DNA of 64,000 bases from Tetrahymena thermophila SB210 (Eukaryota; Ciliophora; Oligohymenophorea; Hymenostomatida; Tetrahymenidae). Position numbers and translations under genes: made by a program. The notes under the pieces were generated by a model. The model was not told the origin of the DNA and did no database searches. It saw only the letters and a list, made by a program, of their open reading frames with translations. Positions 39,177-51,394 of this stretch are shown here, piece by piece. The stretch lies in assembly GCF_000189635.1 (NCBI RefSeq), contig NW_002476212.1, positions 186,001 through 250,000 of the forward strand, read 5' to 3'. Position 1 is the stretch's first letter. Each line of letters starts with the position of its first letter.

Positions 39177-41416
39177 ATGGAAGACTCACAAGATTTAAAA
39201 TCACGTATCAAAACTTATATCGAACAAGACAATTTTTAAGAAGCCTTAAATCTCTCAAGAACAAATTCTGAGAAAAAAGGTAATGAACAATTTAAATATT
39301 ATGTAGGCTTTTCTCATAAGCTTTTAGGGTAGCTTGAAGAAGCTATAAATATTTTTGAAGATTTTGAAGAAGAACAATTCAAGAATTTAGATTTTAAAAT
39401 GAAATAAGAGTTATTATTCCATATGGCAGATATTTATTATACAAAAGAATTATTTGCAAAATCTGCTGAATACTTTAATAGGCTATTAGAATTAAATGAA
39501 AATTATGGTGAATCTTAAAATAAAGATATTTTCAGCAAATGTATTTCATCATATTTGAATACATAAAATTTATTAAAAGCTCAAAAAATAGGATAAGGAG
39601 CATGCAAAAAATATCCAGATGATGCAAATATTAATTTAAACTATGCAAAAGCATTAATAAAACTTAAAAAATATTAAGATTCAATAAAGCTATTGGATCA
39701 ATTTATCCAGCGCAGTTAAAATGCATAAGCCAAGCTACTTCTTTCTGATACTTACTTTAGAGCAAACATGTTAAAAGAAGCTGAAAATATTAATTAGCAA
39801 ATACTAAGCTAGCACCAAGAGATGAAATAGGAAGCTATTGCTAATTTAGTAAAGATTAAATTTAGTTCATTTGAATTTAAAGAGGCGTTTAGTTATATTT
39901 AACTTGGATTTAGCTTAAATCCAAACTCACCAATTTACAATTATTACTATGGTAAATAATTTGCATTTTTGATTGATTTAAATATTAAATAATGCTTTAT
40001 TTTTTTTATTTTTTTAAAGGCATGAATTTGTATCTTCAAGGAAGTATATAGCAAGCTATTCCTCAGTTAGAAATGGCAATTACATTAAACGATCATTAAA
40101 ATCACAGGTTTATCTTAAGTTTTTTGATAGCATATATTGATAAAGGGTATTTGACATAAGATTATGATAATTTTCATATTTCAGAGGCTTACCTTAAAAG
40201 TGATGATCATACTAAGCAATAGAAATAAATAAACAATAACTTAAAAGACAATCCTTTGCTCTAGTATGTATATGCACTAATACTGAGGTTGAACAATTAA
40301 CCCAAAGAATTTTAATAACACTGGTCTCAAATATTTCATATAAATTAATCTAATTAAAATTAATTTACAAGACATCCATCACAAGATATATATGAGAGTT
40401 TAGATTAAGATTCTTTAAATTTGCTTCGTTTGATTTAGTAGATTGATTTTTGCAATACAGTGAAAGCAGTTAACTCCAAATATGAGGCAGAAATTGAGAG
40501 TTAAAAAACTTTACTTCTATTCTAAATTCTAAAATTCATTTCAATTCCATCTGCAAGACTCTAAAAGCAGAAACAAATCGAACTTATTTAACTGATAAGA
40601 AATATTAATAAATATTAAGAAATATGCAGCGAAAAATATCAAAGCAATCAATCAATACAAGATATGCCCTTTTCTATTTAATCTTAAATATTTGATCAAA
40701 GCATAGTTTTAAACAATAATAATAGTAACAGTAATTTAAGTGTTTAAGAATAAAAACAAAAGAAAGATAAAGGTATAGAAGAATTCTAATTAAAATTTTT
40801 GGAGATAACAAACAATGTAATTAACTTTGCTAACTAATTCTTCAAAAAAGGATTTAAGTTGAATGATAAAATAAGTAATTTCAATGCTTAGGAGTTGATC
40901 ATTATAATTATTCTTTCAACTATTGAATTAGAAGATTTAAAATCAATGTAAAATCTAACAATAGACGATTTAAACTTACCATCTAAAGTTAGAAGGATTA
41001 TGGATTTAAATAGTATTGGAGGAGGATTTTTATTTTCGAATTTATTACAATCAGCATTAGAAGATATTGAACAAAAGAAGATAAAATCTAAGCTCTCCAA
41101 AAAGGAATTGCTAAAATAAGAATTGCAAAGTTTGAATGCATATAAATTAAATGAAGATTTGTTTGTGTATAAATCTTCTTCTGAAGCACTTGCATATGAA
41201 TATGCGTACAAGTTCTTTACAACACTTCTTCTGGAAAACTAAGCTGAAATAAGGTACTACAGCTATATTACTTACTATTACCAAACGATCAGCTCCTAAG
41301 AACAAACTGATATTTTAAAATAGATATTTAATTCAGTTGAATAATACAGTCACAAATCTATGAAAGAGTCTTTTATTAAGATATAATCTGATAAATGTCT
41401 TTGCAACATATTTTGA
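39177..41416 (+). CDS. TPR-repeat protein (723 aa, two exons)
   Basis: Exons 39177-39951 and 40020-41416 join over a 68-base phase-1 intron (GTAAAT..AAAG) to give 724 codons ending in TGA. TPR units run over residues 1 to about 330: QDNFQEALNLSRTNS, YYVGFSHKLLGQLEEAINIF, MADIYYTKELFAKSAEYF, NLNYAKALIKLKKYQDSI, and YYYGMNLYLQGSIQQAIPQLEMA across the splice. The C-terminal half is helical with Asn/Gln/Ser linkers and no recognised domain. It is not a close copy of the two TPR genes at 0.2-4.1 kb. Proteins of this shape act as scaffolds in ciliary, transport or RNA complexes; which applies here is not shown. The start has no in-frame competitor nearby. Confidence 0.82.
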
Positions 41417-41785
41417 TAATAAATATAACTAAATAAAATGCAAACAAAAAAAAAGTATAAAAAGTAAACAAAGAAAATCAAGACCAATTTGTATTATTTA
41501 TTTAAATTGATTTCATCTTACTTTATTTTTAGTAAATTTCATTAATGAGATTGTAGTTTATCACATTTAAATTTAGATATATAAAATTATGTAAACAAAT
41601 CAACTTAATTAGTAAACTATATATAGTCAAAGAAGGTAGGAAATAATACTTAAAATTAATCTTTTCTTTTTATTAAATAATTTAATGTTAAAATTCATTT
41701 TTATTGTAAGTTATGAAAGTCAAAAATGTTAATTTATTATTTTATCTATCTATTTCTAATTCATTTCTAATCAGATTCAAGATTT
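41417..41785. other. Convergent intergenic region
   Basis: 369 bases between two gene ends facing each other. It should hold both 3' untranslated regions. No element seen. Confidence 0.5.
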
Positions 41786-42889
41786 TCATTTTTTTTTTGG
41801 AGGACTTTTATTTTTTTGAGGGCTTTTAGATTTATTTTAAACAGGTTTTTTAGGCGATTTTTTAGCAGCAGAAGGATTAACAGCTTGAGGCTATTCTATT
41901 TTTTCAATTTCTAATTCTGTTTTAGTCTTTGGATCGTAGTCTTCTAATTTTTCTATTTTTAGCATTAGCTCCTCCAACTTTTCTTTTTATTAATTTATGA
42001 GCAATTAAGTGGATTCAATTTATTTTTCAAGTCCCCAATTTACATTTATTGCTTAGCTCAATTTCGTATTTGCTTATTTGACAGCTTCTTCATTCTAGAC
42101 TGTCATTTTTGAAAGAAAGTCTCTTCTTTCTTTTTTTTATTGCATCATTTTGATCGTTTCACTGTTGGAGTTGCCTATTTTTTAAGTCATTGTTTTAATG
42201 TCTTCCTCTATATTACTTTCTTCTATTTTTTATTTCTTTTCTAGTTCATTATACCAGATTTCTAACTGTTTTCTTTCATAAGTTACATTGTCTTTGTTTT
42301 GAATTACCTCTTAGGTTTTTTATTCTTCAATTTTGCTTTCTCTTTCATACTATGCCTTCTTCTCATCATATAGCTTTTATACTTCTCTCTGCTATTTATC
42401 TAGCATCTATTATCTCTGATAATCATCATATTTTCCTTTTTCGAATATTCTAAGTTCTTCCATTGTATTAATATAATTTGGTACCAAATTTTTCTTGTAT
42501 AGATCGATATTAACATCTAAACACTTTTATATTTCTTCTTAAAATCTATAGCTGATTGGATTTCTAATAATATCAATTTTTTGCAAGTTTTAATTTTCTT
42601 TAGCTGCTTCTACTAACACTATTCCTGTATAATCATGGAGACTGTTTTCCCTCAGATAAATTGCGCTCATATTTTTATTAACTTTCAATCCCTCTGCAAT
42701 AAGCATACCAGTATCATCCGAAATTCCGCACATGCTCAAATCAATTACCTTATTATTTAATAATTTAAAATATTCATAACAATAATGATATTAAGATATT
42801 CATAATTAAATGGCATTAAAACATTTATAATTTATGATATTTTTTGCTCTCTCATATAATTTGTAGTATTAAAACAACATTTTCCATTT

Positions 42890-42926
<37 letters not shown>

Positions 42927-44767
42927 GTAAATAAATTTATTTATTAATTATTGTAGGTAAAAAATTCAAGTAAATATTTATTTGTAATTTTTACTGTGAG
43001 GGTTTCACATAGCTTGATTCCTTCTGCTATTTGTTTTGCACCTACATCTTTTAGTTTATTATCCCTTACATATAATTCTTTTAATGACAAATTTCTTTAT
43101 AGACCAATACCAACAGCATCACCACCAACTAAGTCTAAGTCTGTTTAATTAAGTGAAAGTACTTCTATTGTATTGTTTTCCCAAAGATAATTGAGAATAG
43201 CATTAATACTACTACCATAAAAATTATTTTAATCAAGATATATCTTTTTAAGAGTTTAGTTATGGTGCATAGCTTCAAAGAATCGACTAACACCACTTGA
43301 TGTTATTTAGTTGTTATTAAGATTGATAGATTAAAATTTGTAAAATTTAGAATTCACTCCAACCATTTGAGACATACTCTCGATTCCAGGATCTCCAATT
43401 TGATTGTTAGCCATATTCAATTCAATAATGTTACTATTACAAAGTTTAAGGACAGCTTCTTACATAAATGCAGAGTTCAATTCGTTACAACTAAAATCTA
43501 TTGAAACTATTGACTTGTTTCCTTAAAGCCCATTCAAAACACAAATTGAACCATCTTCTGTCATGCTTGTTCCAGAAATATTTAAAATCTAAAGAGTCTT
43601 ATTCTACTTTAAAAAAGCTTCTAAGGCTCTACTTCCCTGCAATCCTAATTTATTCCTGTTTAAGCCTTCTTTGCAGGAGATATCTAAACTAATAAGTGAC
43701 TAATTCCCCAGCAATGATTCAAAAAATATTTGGAATCCTTCTGGGGAAATATTGTTTGAGCTTAAATCTAAATGTATTATATTGAAGTTATATTTAAGGG
43801 CCTCACTTACTATTACTGCTCCTGTGTTTGACAAAATATTTTTTTGAAAATTGAGTCTTACAAAATGATTGTTTGAGATTATAATATTTCCTAAGACATG
43901 GGCGCTATCTATGCCTAGTCCACATTCTTTTAAAATAAATTATCTCTTTGCACAGTTTTTCTTAATTTTTTCAATGAATTTGACTGCCTAATCAGGCATG
44001 TATTCTACTTTAGAATCGCGACATTTGGCGTGAAATAAGTCTAAAATTTAATCAACAGGTAAACTCCGAACAGTTTCACTCTTGTTTATCAAATCATCTA
44101 TTTAGCTTGGAGGAATCTAGCTGAGTAACTCCAAATCAGACTGTTTTGCAACATGAGGATTTGGAATACCATTTCTGCTAAAAGGCCTGCTTTATGCTCT
44201 CAAATTCATTAAGCTCTTTAAAGAAGAAACCTAACTAATTGGATATTTATATTATTGCTATACATTGTTGTTGTTTTAAAAAAATGATGCTTGACTCTAA
44301 GCGCTGACTAAATTCCTTTAAGGAACACTACTCTATATCCTTTACATACCTTAATTATTAACGGAAGCTTTCCTATTTAATGCTGCTGTCTGTGGACGTA
44401 GGTTGCTGCTTATAAGCTATTTATTGGATATTTGTGCTGATAAGGGTTTGATTCTATTTGTAGATTGAGATTATTTTAAATGAATTGATTGCTTTTTTTT
44501 CATATCGCCTGCTGAAAATAAATCTTCGTTTTCCAAATAAGCATCATCTCTATAAATGCTATTACCCTATAAATATTGAGAATTAGAAGGCATCAAATTT
44601 GGTTTTTAGACTGAATTAGATCCTCCAAAATGAATTGCAAATTCTTTCATATGCAACTAAGTACTATCCGCTATATCATCTGTATCTCTAAGCGCACTTT
44701 CTAAGCGATTCCATGCATCCATAAGCGAATTACGTGCTTTTGGCTTGCTTTTATGATGTTAAGCCAT
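41786..44767 (-). CDS. RNI-type leucine-rich-repeat and coiled-coil protein (911 aa, two exons)
   Basis: Exons 42995-44767 and 41786-42748 flank a 246-base phase-0 intron and sum to 912 codons. Residues 1-240 are a Gln/Ser/Asn-rich leader (MAQHHKSKPKARNSLMDAW). From about 270 to 690 run ribonuclease-inhibitor-type repeats: IIHLDLSSNNISPEG, SIVSIDFSCNELNSA, KEYVRDNKLKDVGAK-like LYVRDNKLKDVGAKQ, VIDLSMCGISDDTG, AIYLRENSLHDYTG. Then comes a long coiled coil (QRQQMLDKQQREVQKLYDE, ERKQLEIWYNELEKEIEE), and a basic tail KSPQKNKSPPKKK. An RNI-LRR followed by a coiled coil is the layout of LRRC45-type centriole-linker proteins and of several axonemal proteins. Orthology is not proven. The splice falls inside the repeat array and the frame fits exactly. 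Confidence 0.82.
42891..42936. repeat. (AAAT)n repeat inside an intron
   Basis: About ten AAAT units within the 246-base intron of the LRR/coiled-coil gene. Expansion here may explain why this intron is unusually long for the window. Confidence 0.9.
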
Positions 44768-47700
44768 ACTTTTAGAGCTATTAGAATTTTGTTAGAAATC
44801 TAAAACTAAAGATAAAAAGGAATGCCTAACTTACTAAAGTAAATTTCTAAATAAAGTGTTTGAATAATTATATAAATAAACTCACTGAATTATTTATTTA
44901 TAAAAAACACAAGTTATTTTTATGAGAATAGTACAACAATCATTTATTAAAATTTTTAAAATTTAGTTTATAAAAATTTTGGATATTAAAAAATCTACTT
45001 TGAAATTTAAAAAATATCATTTAAATTATTTTTTTCATATCAATAGAAGTTATTTAAAAGTTAGTAAAAGTATTAAAAATGATGCCTCAACAGAAAGAAT
45101 TTAGCAAATTGCTTCGATTTATTTTTATTAGTTATGTGAATTGTTAAAATTTTTATAAATCTTTAATATAAAGGTAGAACAAATAAATAGTTAAAGAAAA
45201 AAATTTCGTTTAATTTGATTTAATTTATTTATATAATATGATTAAATATTATTATAAAATATTATTTCTATTGCTATATGATAATAATAATAATAATAGA
45301 ATTTATTACAAATTAATATGAATATTAATATTGACGTAATTTTGAAGATTATTTAGATTTATTTTAATTAGGTGAATTGTTAAATTTTTTTATAAATACT
45401 TAATATAAATGTAGAACAAATAAATAAACAAATCAAGAAAAAACTTATATTTATTAATATAATATCATAAAGTTTTTGACTCTAAATATTATTTCAATTA
45501 TTTAATTATTAATTTAACTATTATTTTTCAATATTTTTATGCTTTTTAGCTTTATAAATAAATGAGATTCAATACAAAAAGCTAGTATTTATAAATAGAA
45601 AATAAAATAGCTTACTATATAAAAAAGATAAACTTCGTTTGGTAAAATAAATTGAAGTAATTGAGAAAGAGTAAACTAAAAAGAGGAAATTCATATTTAT
45701 TAAATAAATAGAAAAAAAAAAGCAAAGTTAGGGGGGACATTTTGTAGATAATTCAAATTAATAAGAAAGATTTGAAATTAGATTAATAAAATCAATTATA
45801 AGAAGTATAAGCTACCCTTAATAAAAGTTAAAATTTTTCTGTAAATTTATGAGCTAATCAAATTTCGTAAATAGAATTGACAAAATTTTAATGAGTTTTT
45901 GAGTGAAGTAAGTGGGTGAGCACTCACATTTTTTTCTTTTTATAATTAATTTAACGACTTATAGAAGAATTTAAAATAGCACATGAACATGTGTTTATTT
46001 TTAAATTTAATTTGCAAAATTGACAATTGAAATACAGTTTTTAAATTTCAAATTTTAATTAGAGAATGAATGACATCATGCTTATTGTATCTGCCATCAT
46101 TTGACTTTACTTTTTAAAAATATGTTGTGATACCTAGTTTGTTTCAATAAAAGTGACATTTCGCTTCTACTAAATAATTTATCTCTTCTCATGAAATAAA
46201 TGAAAAAAAAAAGTTTTATAAAAGAAATAACTAACTTAAATAAAATTTATGATTAACTTGTTTGTACTCATTTTTATTCAAAACCTTTTATAAATACTAA
46301 TTAATTTTTTAGTTTAGAGCATGTGACTTTGAAAAAGTAAAGGTATTTAGTATTTAATAAGTCTTTTGAGAATTTAATTCTGATGGATTAGAAAATTTTG
46401 AATATGGTTAGGGTGGGATATTTTAGTTCTGATAGTGCTAACAGAAAATATTAAATGGTTTGTAAATTGTAAATTTTAAAAATGATAAGAATTTAGCTTT
46501 TTGTCTTATTTTTTATTAAGTGTAAGGATAGTTTAAAGAAATTTAGAGCTTAAGGAAAATCTAGTTTTCATTATCACTGAGTGATTTTTAGTTTACTGCT
46601 TTAGAAAAGAAAATTTGACTGATTAAGAAAAAGGCTTAATTTTCTTCTATTCTATACATCATCAAAAAAATCCATGAATAAAAATAGCTTCGCTGTAAAT
46701 AATCATTTGTGACAAAGGAATTCTAACAGTAATTAAATAAAATGTGTTTGAAATTTAATTCTTACATGCATGTGATAACTTTTCATATTATTGTATGAAA
46801 AAAATATTTAGCCAGTTTGATTGATGCTTGTGGAAAAAGTATGAAAAAAAATAAAAGAATGTGAAATAAACAAGAAAATCTTCTAGGAAAAATGTGTTTC
46901 ATAAAAGATTAAGATGTAATTATCAAAAATGTAAAGAAAAGAAAATTATTAAAAACAAGGTATATGTATGGTTAACAAAAAGTATTTAAATTTAGTCGAA
47001 ATTTATTTTTTAATAATCCATCTAATTAATAAATACAAAAGTAATCACAGAAATTTAAATAACAGAAGTATAATTATGAATTGATAAAGGATTTTGTCTT
47101 TTGGATAGCAAAATTATATTTCAAAATCTTTGCTTACTGAAACCAATCCCCACCATATGCAAATTAGAATTAGTAAAATTTTGTTTGGTGAAAGAAACAA
47201 AAAAGGCCTAAAATCTATTAAAAAATATTTAATTAATGGAAATATTCCTATAAATGGTAAAGCAGTGAGTAAATTACAATAATCTTAATAGTAAAAAATA
47301 GCTAAACAAATTAATCATACTTATCTAATTTTATAGATCCAAAAAGGAACGTATGGCGATTTAAACTCTGTAACAAAACATAATTTGAGTTTCTAAAAAT
47401 GATTCCTATTTAGTTTATTTATTTAATGAAATAAATTAATAAATAATCTTATTCATTTTTAAACATTTCAAATATTAAATTTCAAATTGTTTGTTTAGCT
47501 TTTACCAGTATATTTTTTCTTAAAACAAAAATAAATCAATATAAATCCTTATTGAAATAAATTCCTTCTGTCTTACAATATCTAAAAATACTTGTTAAAA
47601 AAAGTGAATTAATAACTACTTAGTTGAGTGAATTGCTATAAAGACAAAACAATTTAGATTTTCTTTAAAAATCAATTTGTATTTTTTATATAAAAACTAT

Positions 47701-49306
47701 AAAATAAGAAAATTCCATATTTAAAATTAAGAAAGTAACTTTAAAATAAATGAATAAATGCATAGTAAATTTCTATTCATTTCAAAAATGAAATGATTAA
47801 ATCAGAACTATTCATCTCACTTTAAAATCGTGTTTTGTAAACATTTGTCTGCTTAAAAAAAATATTTTTGCAATTTTTAGTAATCAATGAAAGTAACCTA
47901 AACTGTTTTTGTTACTTTTAATTTATTGCTAAATAGAAGTAAATATTTTACATTTTCACTATAACAAAGCAAATACTTGTAGATTTATTTAAAATGAATC
48001 ATACATATTTCTAAAAAAAGAATTTACCTTTTTCTAATAAAATATTACTTAAAAATCTACTTGAATGATCAGTGGATGATCGTTATGAGTTAACACATGA
48101 TTTCAATTTTTAGCTACTGGATCTTTTTATTTTTTAAATTTTAGATAAAAAAAAATCTCCCTTTTTTCGAACATAATTCATGTAATTTTATTTAAAAAGT
48201 TATTGTTACTCTGCATATTAACAAAAAGAAGGTATATTTTTGAGAATACACATTTAATCAAGCAGCGGTGCTGAAAATATTTCACAATATAACTGGCTTT
48301 TTTTTTAAATTAAGTATAGATAAAAATGTCTATTTGTATGATTTTATGTTTGAAAAAATAAAAGATAATATTTAGCCTTCTCAAAAAGATTTGTTTTCCA
48401 AAAAACAAAATCTGTGTAAAAAATAATTAAATTTGAGAAAAGATTGAATGTTGATGTAATGAGAAGCTTAAATAGATCTCCCAGAAAAATACAAATAGTG
48501 TGAGTGAATGAGTGATGTGACTAAATTTCTACTTTAAAATTCTTATAAGTAATTAAATAAATAAAAAATGAATGAATAATAGTAAATGTATGTGTATGAA
48601 ATTTTCTATGTATGAATTAATGAATTTATTAATAAATGAATGAATGAAGCGGTGGGGCACACATAAATGGAAAACAAAGAAAAGTCAATTATAAATTTAT
48701 GGATTTAGAATAATTATATGAAGTAAGGAAGCTTATTTTGTGGGAATTTGCAACACTTTTGTTAGACCTAAAGAATAAAAATTTACCATATAAAATTAAT
48801 TAAGCAATAGTTTTTGATGGTTAATTTGTTAATATAGTAAATGAGTGCATAGATTTGGAATTGATTACCTACATACCAACCAATATTCGATTTCTTGGTA
48901 AATAAATCAAAATTTACAATTAATACATGAAAATTCAATCAAATAATGTTCTTCAATACATTTCAAATAATTCAAGCTCCTATTTGTTATTCTTATAATC
49001 ATTAATTAATTAAATAAAATCAAATTGAACAAAAAAATTTAAAATAACAAAGATCTCTCTCATTCAATCAGAAACAAAAAAAAGTCAAATAAATTAAAAC
49101 ATAAATACATTATTTGCATTTACTTTATTTGCGAGTCACTGATCTATTGCTAAACAAACAAATCCTAAATAATAAAGTTCATAAACAACTTCTCAAATAT
49201 ATTGTATTACTTACTTACTTACTCTCTCCAGAAAAAAAAGTCTTCAAACACCTCATCAATTTAAATATTTAAGTCATTTAATTTATACTAACTAACTAAC
49301 ATAAAA
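44768..49306. other. 4.5 kb gene-poor region between divergent genes
   Basis: The longest stretch without a gene. It separates the starts of a minus-strand and a plus-strand gene, so it must carry both promoters. It holds AAT repeats near 45283, AATG-type repeats near 48560-48650 and a few G-rich bits (GGGGGG at 45731). The longest ciliate-code frames, for example 46893-47140, are within what random A+T-rich DNA gives. I see no supported gene. Confidence 0.5.
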
Positions 49307-50014
49307 ATGGAGCTTGAAAATTTCACCTACCCTGCCCTCAACTCTGCTAGAAGTAATTCAGAATAATTCGATTAAACTGAAGGAGATAGTCAATAATTAG
49401 ACCTCTCCCAATACAACTCTTCAAATACCAGCTTCTCTCAAACATCATCTTAAAATTCATACTCATCTCCTTACGCTAATAGTTACCAATAATAGTAACA
49501 ATAATACCACTATTAAATGAGAGTATAATAATAGAACTACTATAACCATTAGTAATAGTAAATTCAATAATATTAACAATAATAATACTATTAATATCAT
49601 TTCAATTAAGGAATGCTCTAATACCATCACGTTCCTATGCAATAGTAAGTTCCTATGTTCCCCATGTAATAACAGCCTTACTACTAGTAACCTTACTACC
49701 CTCAACAATAATATCCATAATAGTATAACCCTTAAGCTTACTTGTATCATTAATCTTTTGATTAGAATTAATACCATCCTTAGGTTGTTTAACGCTCTTC
49801 TTCTAATTTATCAGCTTCTTCTTGCTCTTCTTATTCTTCCAAGCAATAAACTCCTGAACAAAGCGGTAAAAACGCTAAAATGGAAGCTATGCGTAAAAGA
49901 CTCTCCTGTGTTGATACAGGAAAAGGAGGACTTATCTTAAAGTAATTTGGTAAAAGAAATAGCAGTGGAAACAACATACCTACTTTCAATTCTAATTTCT
50001 AACCTCAATACTGA
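49307..50014 (+). CDS. Gln/Tyr-rich low-complexity protein with conserved-looking tail (235 aa, single exon)
   Basis: A 236-codon frame from ATG at 49307 to TGA at 50012, richer in C and G than its surroundings. The N-terminus (MELENFTYPALNSARSNSEQ) is ordered-looking. Residues about 45-165 are Gln/Tyr-rich with NYYNHQQQ, QQYNPQ and PMQQQ repeats coded mostly by CAA, TAA and TAG. A Ser cluster and then a basic, non-repetitive tail follow (KMEAMRKRLSCVDTGKGG, LKQFGKRNSS). The Gln/Tyr-rich core is prion-like and suits an RNA-granule or transcription factor, but this is inference. No domain is recognised. The very long upstream intergenic region (4.5 kb) suggests elaborate control. Confidence 0.7.
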
Positions 50015-51394
50015 TTTGCCCATTGAGAATATCTTAATCTTACACATCAAAAACTATTGAAAAATCTTACAATATCAATACTAAAACAAATAAAAACTAA
50101 TTAATTATTCTAACATAAATAACCATTTGTTTATCTTTCTATTCCTAAAGGTCAACCAACCGATCAACCAATAAACTATTTATCTACTAATAACAAACAA
50201 ATCAACTATCTTCCTTAATTTCTTTCTATGTATCTAACTAACAATCAACAAACAATCACAAATATCTTTAAAATTGACAAATATTTTCTTGCACTGCCTT
50301 AAACAGATAAAAAAGAGAAAAAAAAATAATCAAGCTAACAAACAAACAAACATAATAATTCTTTCTTCTTTTGTAATAATTTCAAACAAAAAAATAATAA
50401 ATTAAACACTAATTTATAAATTTAACAAATCTTAATTTTACAAGTATTTTAAATAATATTATAAAACTATAAGTTTAATATTTACAAATTTATTGTGTGT
50501 ACATATCAAAATATTTATATTCTTATTTGTTACAATATATATCTATCTATCAACCTATCTACCTTTTCTTACGAAAACTAATAACGCATTTTTTTTCCTA
50601 CGTTTCTTCTGTTTTTGTTTAGTAAAATTAATTTTTAACTTTATATTTTTAGTTTAGTCTTACTTTAATAGCATATAACAAGCTGATTACATTTTAAATA
50701 ACTATTTAAAATCCAATTATTTCTGATTGATAATTAATTTTTAAATATTAATTAAGTGTTTTTAATTTCATATATTTTTTGAGAATCAAAAAAAAAGCTA
50801 GCTGGTTGATTTTGCTATTTTTTATTTATTTATTTAAGCTAATAAAAATTTACAAGGCTAAGTATTTTTCAAAATATACTTAAAATGTATGCATTTTCAA
50901 CATTTTTTATATGAGTGATTAATTAATTTACCATTTTTTAAATAATTTGAATTTTTATGATTATATTTATTTAATGAAACATTATTAGTGAGTATTTTAA
51001 AGATTTTAATTAAATTGTTATGATATATAGTGTAATAACAAATATAATATTACATATTTATATGATCATATAACCAAAGTCTATTTTTGATATGCATTAT
51101 ATCAATTTAATCAAGTAATAAATTAAATAGTATTTACATTAGTAAATTTGATTTTAGCTTTTTAACAAATTTGATGATGTCTTTTTGTAATAGTTAATGA
51201 ACCAAAAAAAATTTTTTTAATACTTTTCTTTATTAAATATAGCATTAAGCTATTTGAAAATTTAATTTAAATAGAATAATATCAAGACATGTTTATTTAT
51301 ATAAAACTTTTAAATCAGTAAGTTATTATCATTTAAATCTAACTCTATTTTAGTATTTCATACATAAAAGAATTAATTTTTTTTCAAAATATTA
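50015..51394. other. Intergenic
   Basis: 1.4 kb between two plus-strand genes. The first 500 bases are C-rich on the plus strand for this window (many CAA, CTA and ACC), which looks like a 3' untranslated region. The rest is plain A+T. Confidence 0.45.

Noticed and set aside
40888..41211. Minus-strand 107-residue frame
   Set aside because: Antisense to the second exon of the TPR gene, which has TPR-bearing sequence, exact splicing and a TGA end.
46893..47140. 82-codon ciliate-code frame starting MCFIKDQDV
   Set aside because: With TGA as the only stop, frames of this size are expected by chance in A+T-rich DNA, and composition shows no coding bias.
49463..49777. Minus-strand Leu-rich frame
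   Set aside because: Antisense shadow of the Gln/Tyr-rich gene at 49307-50014.
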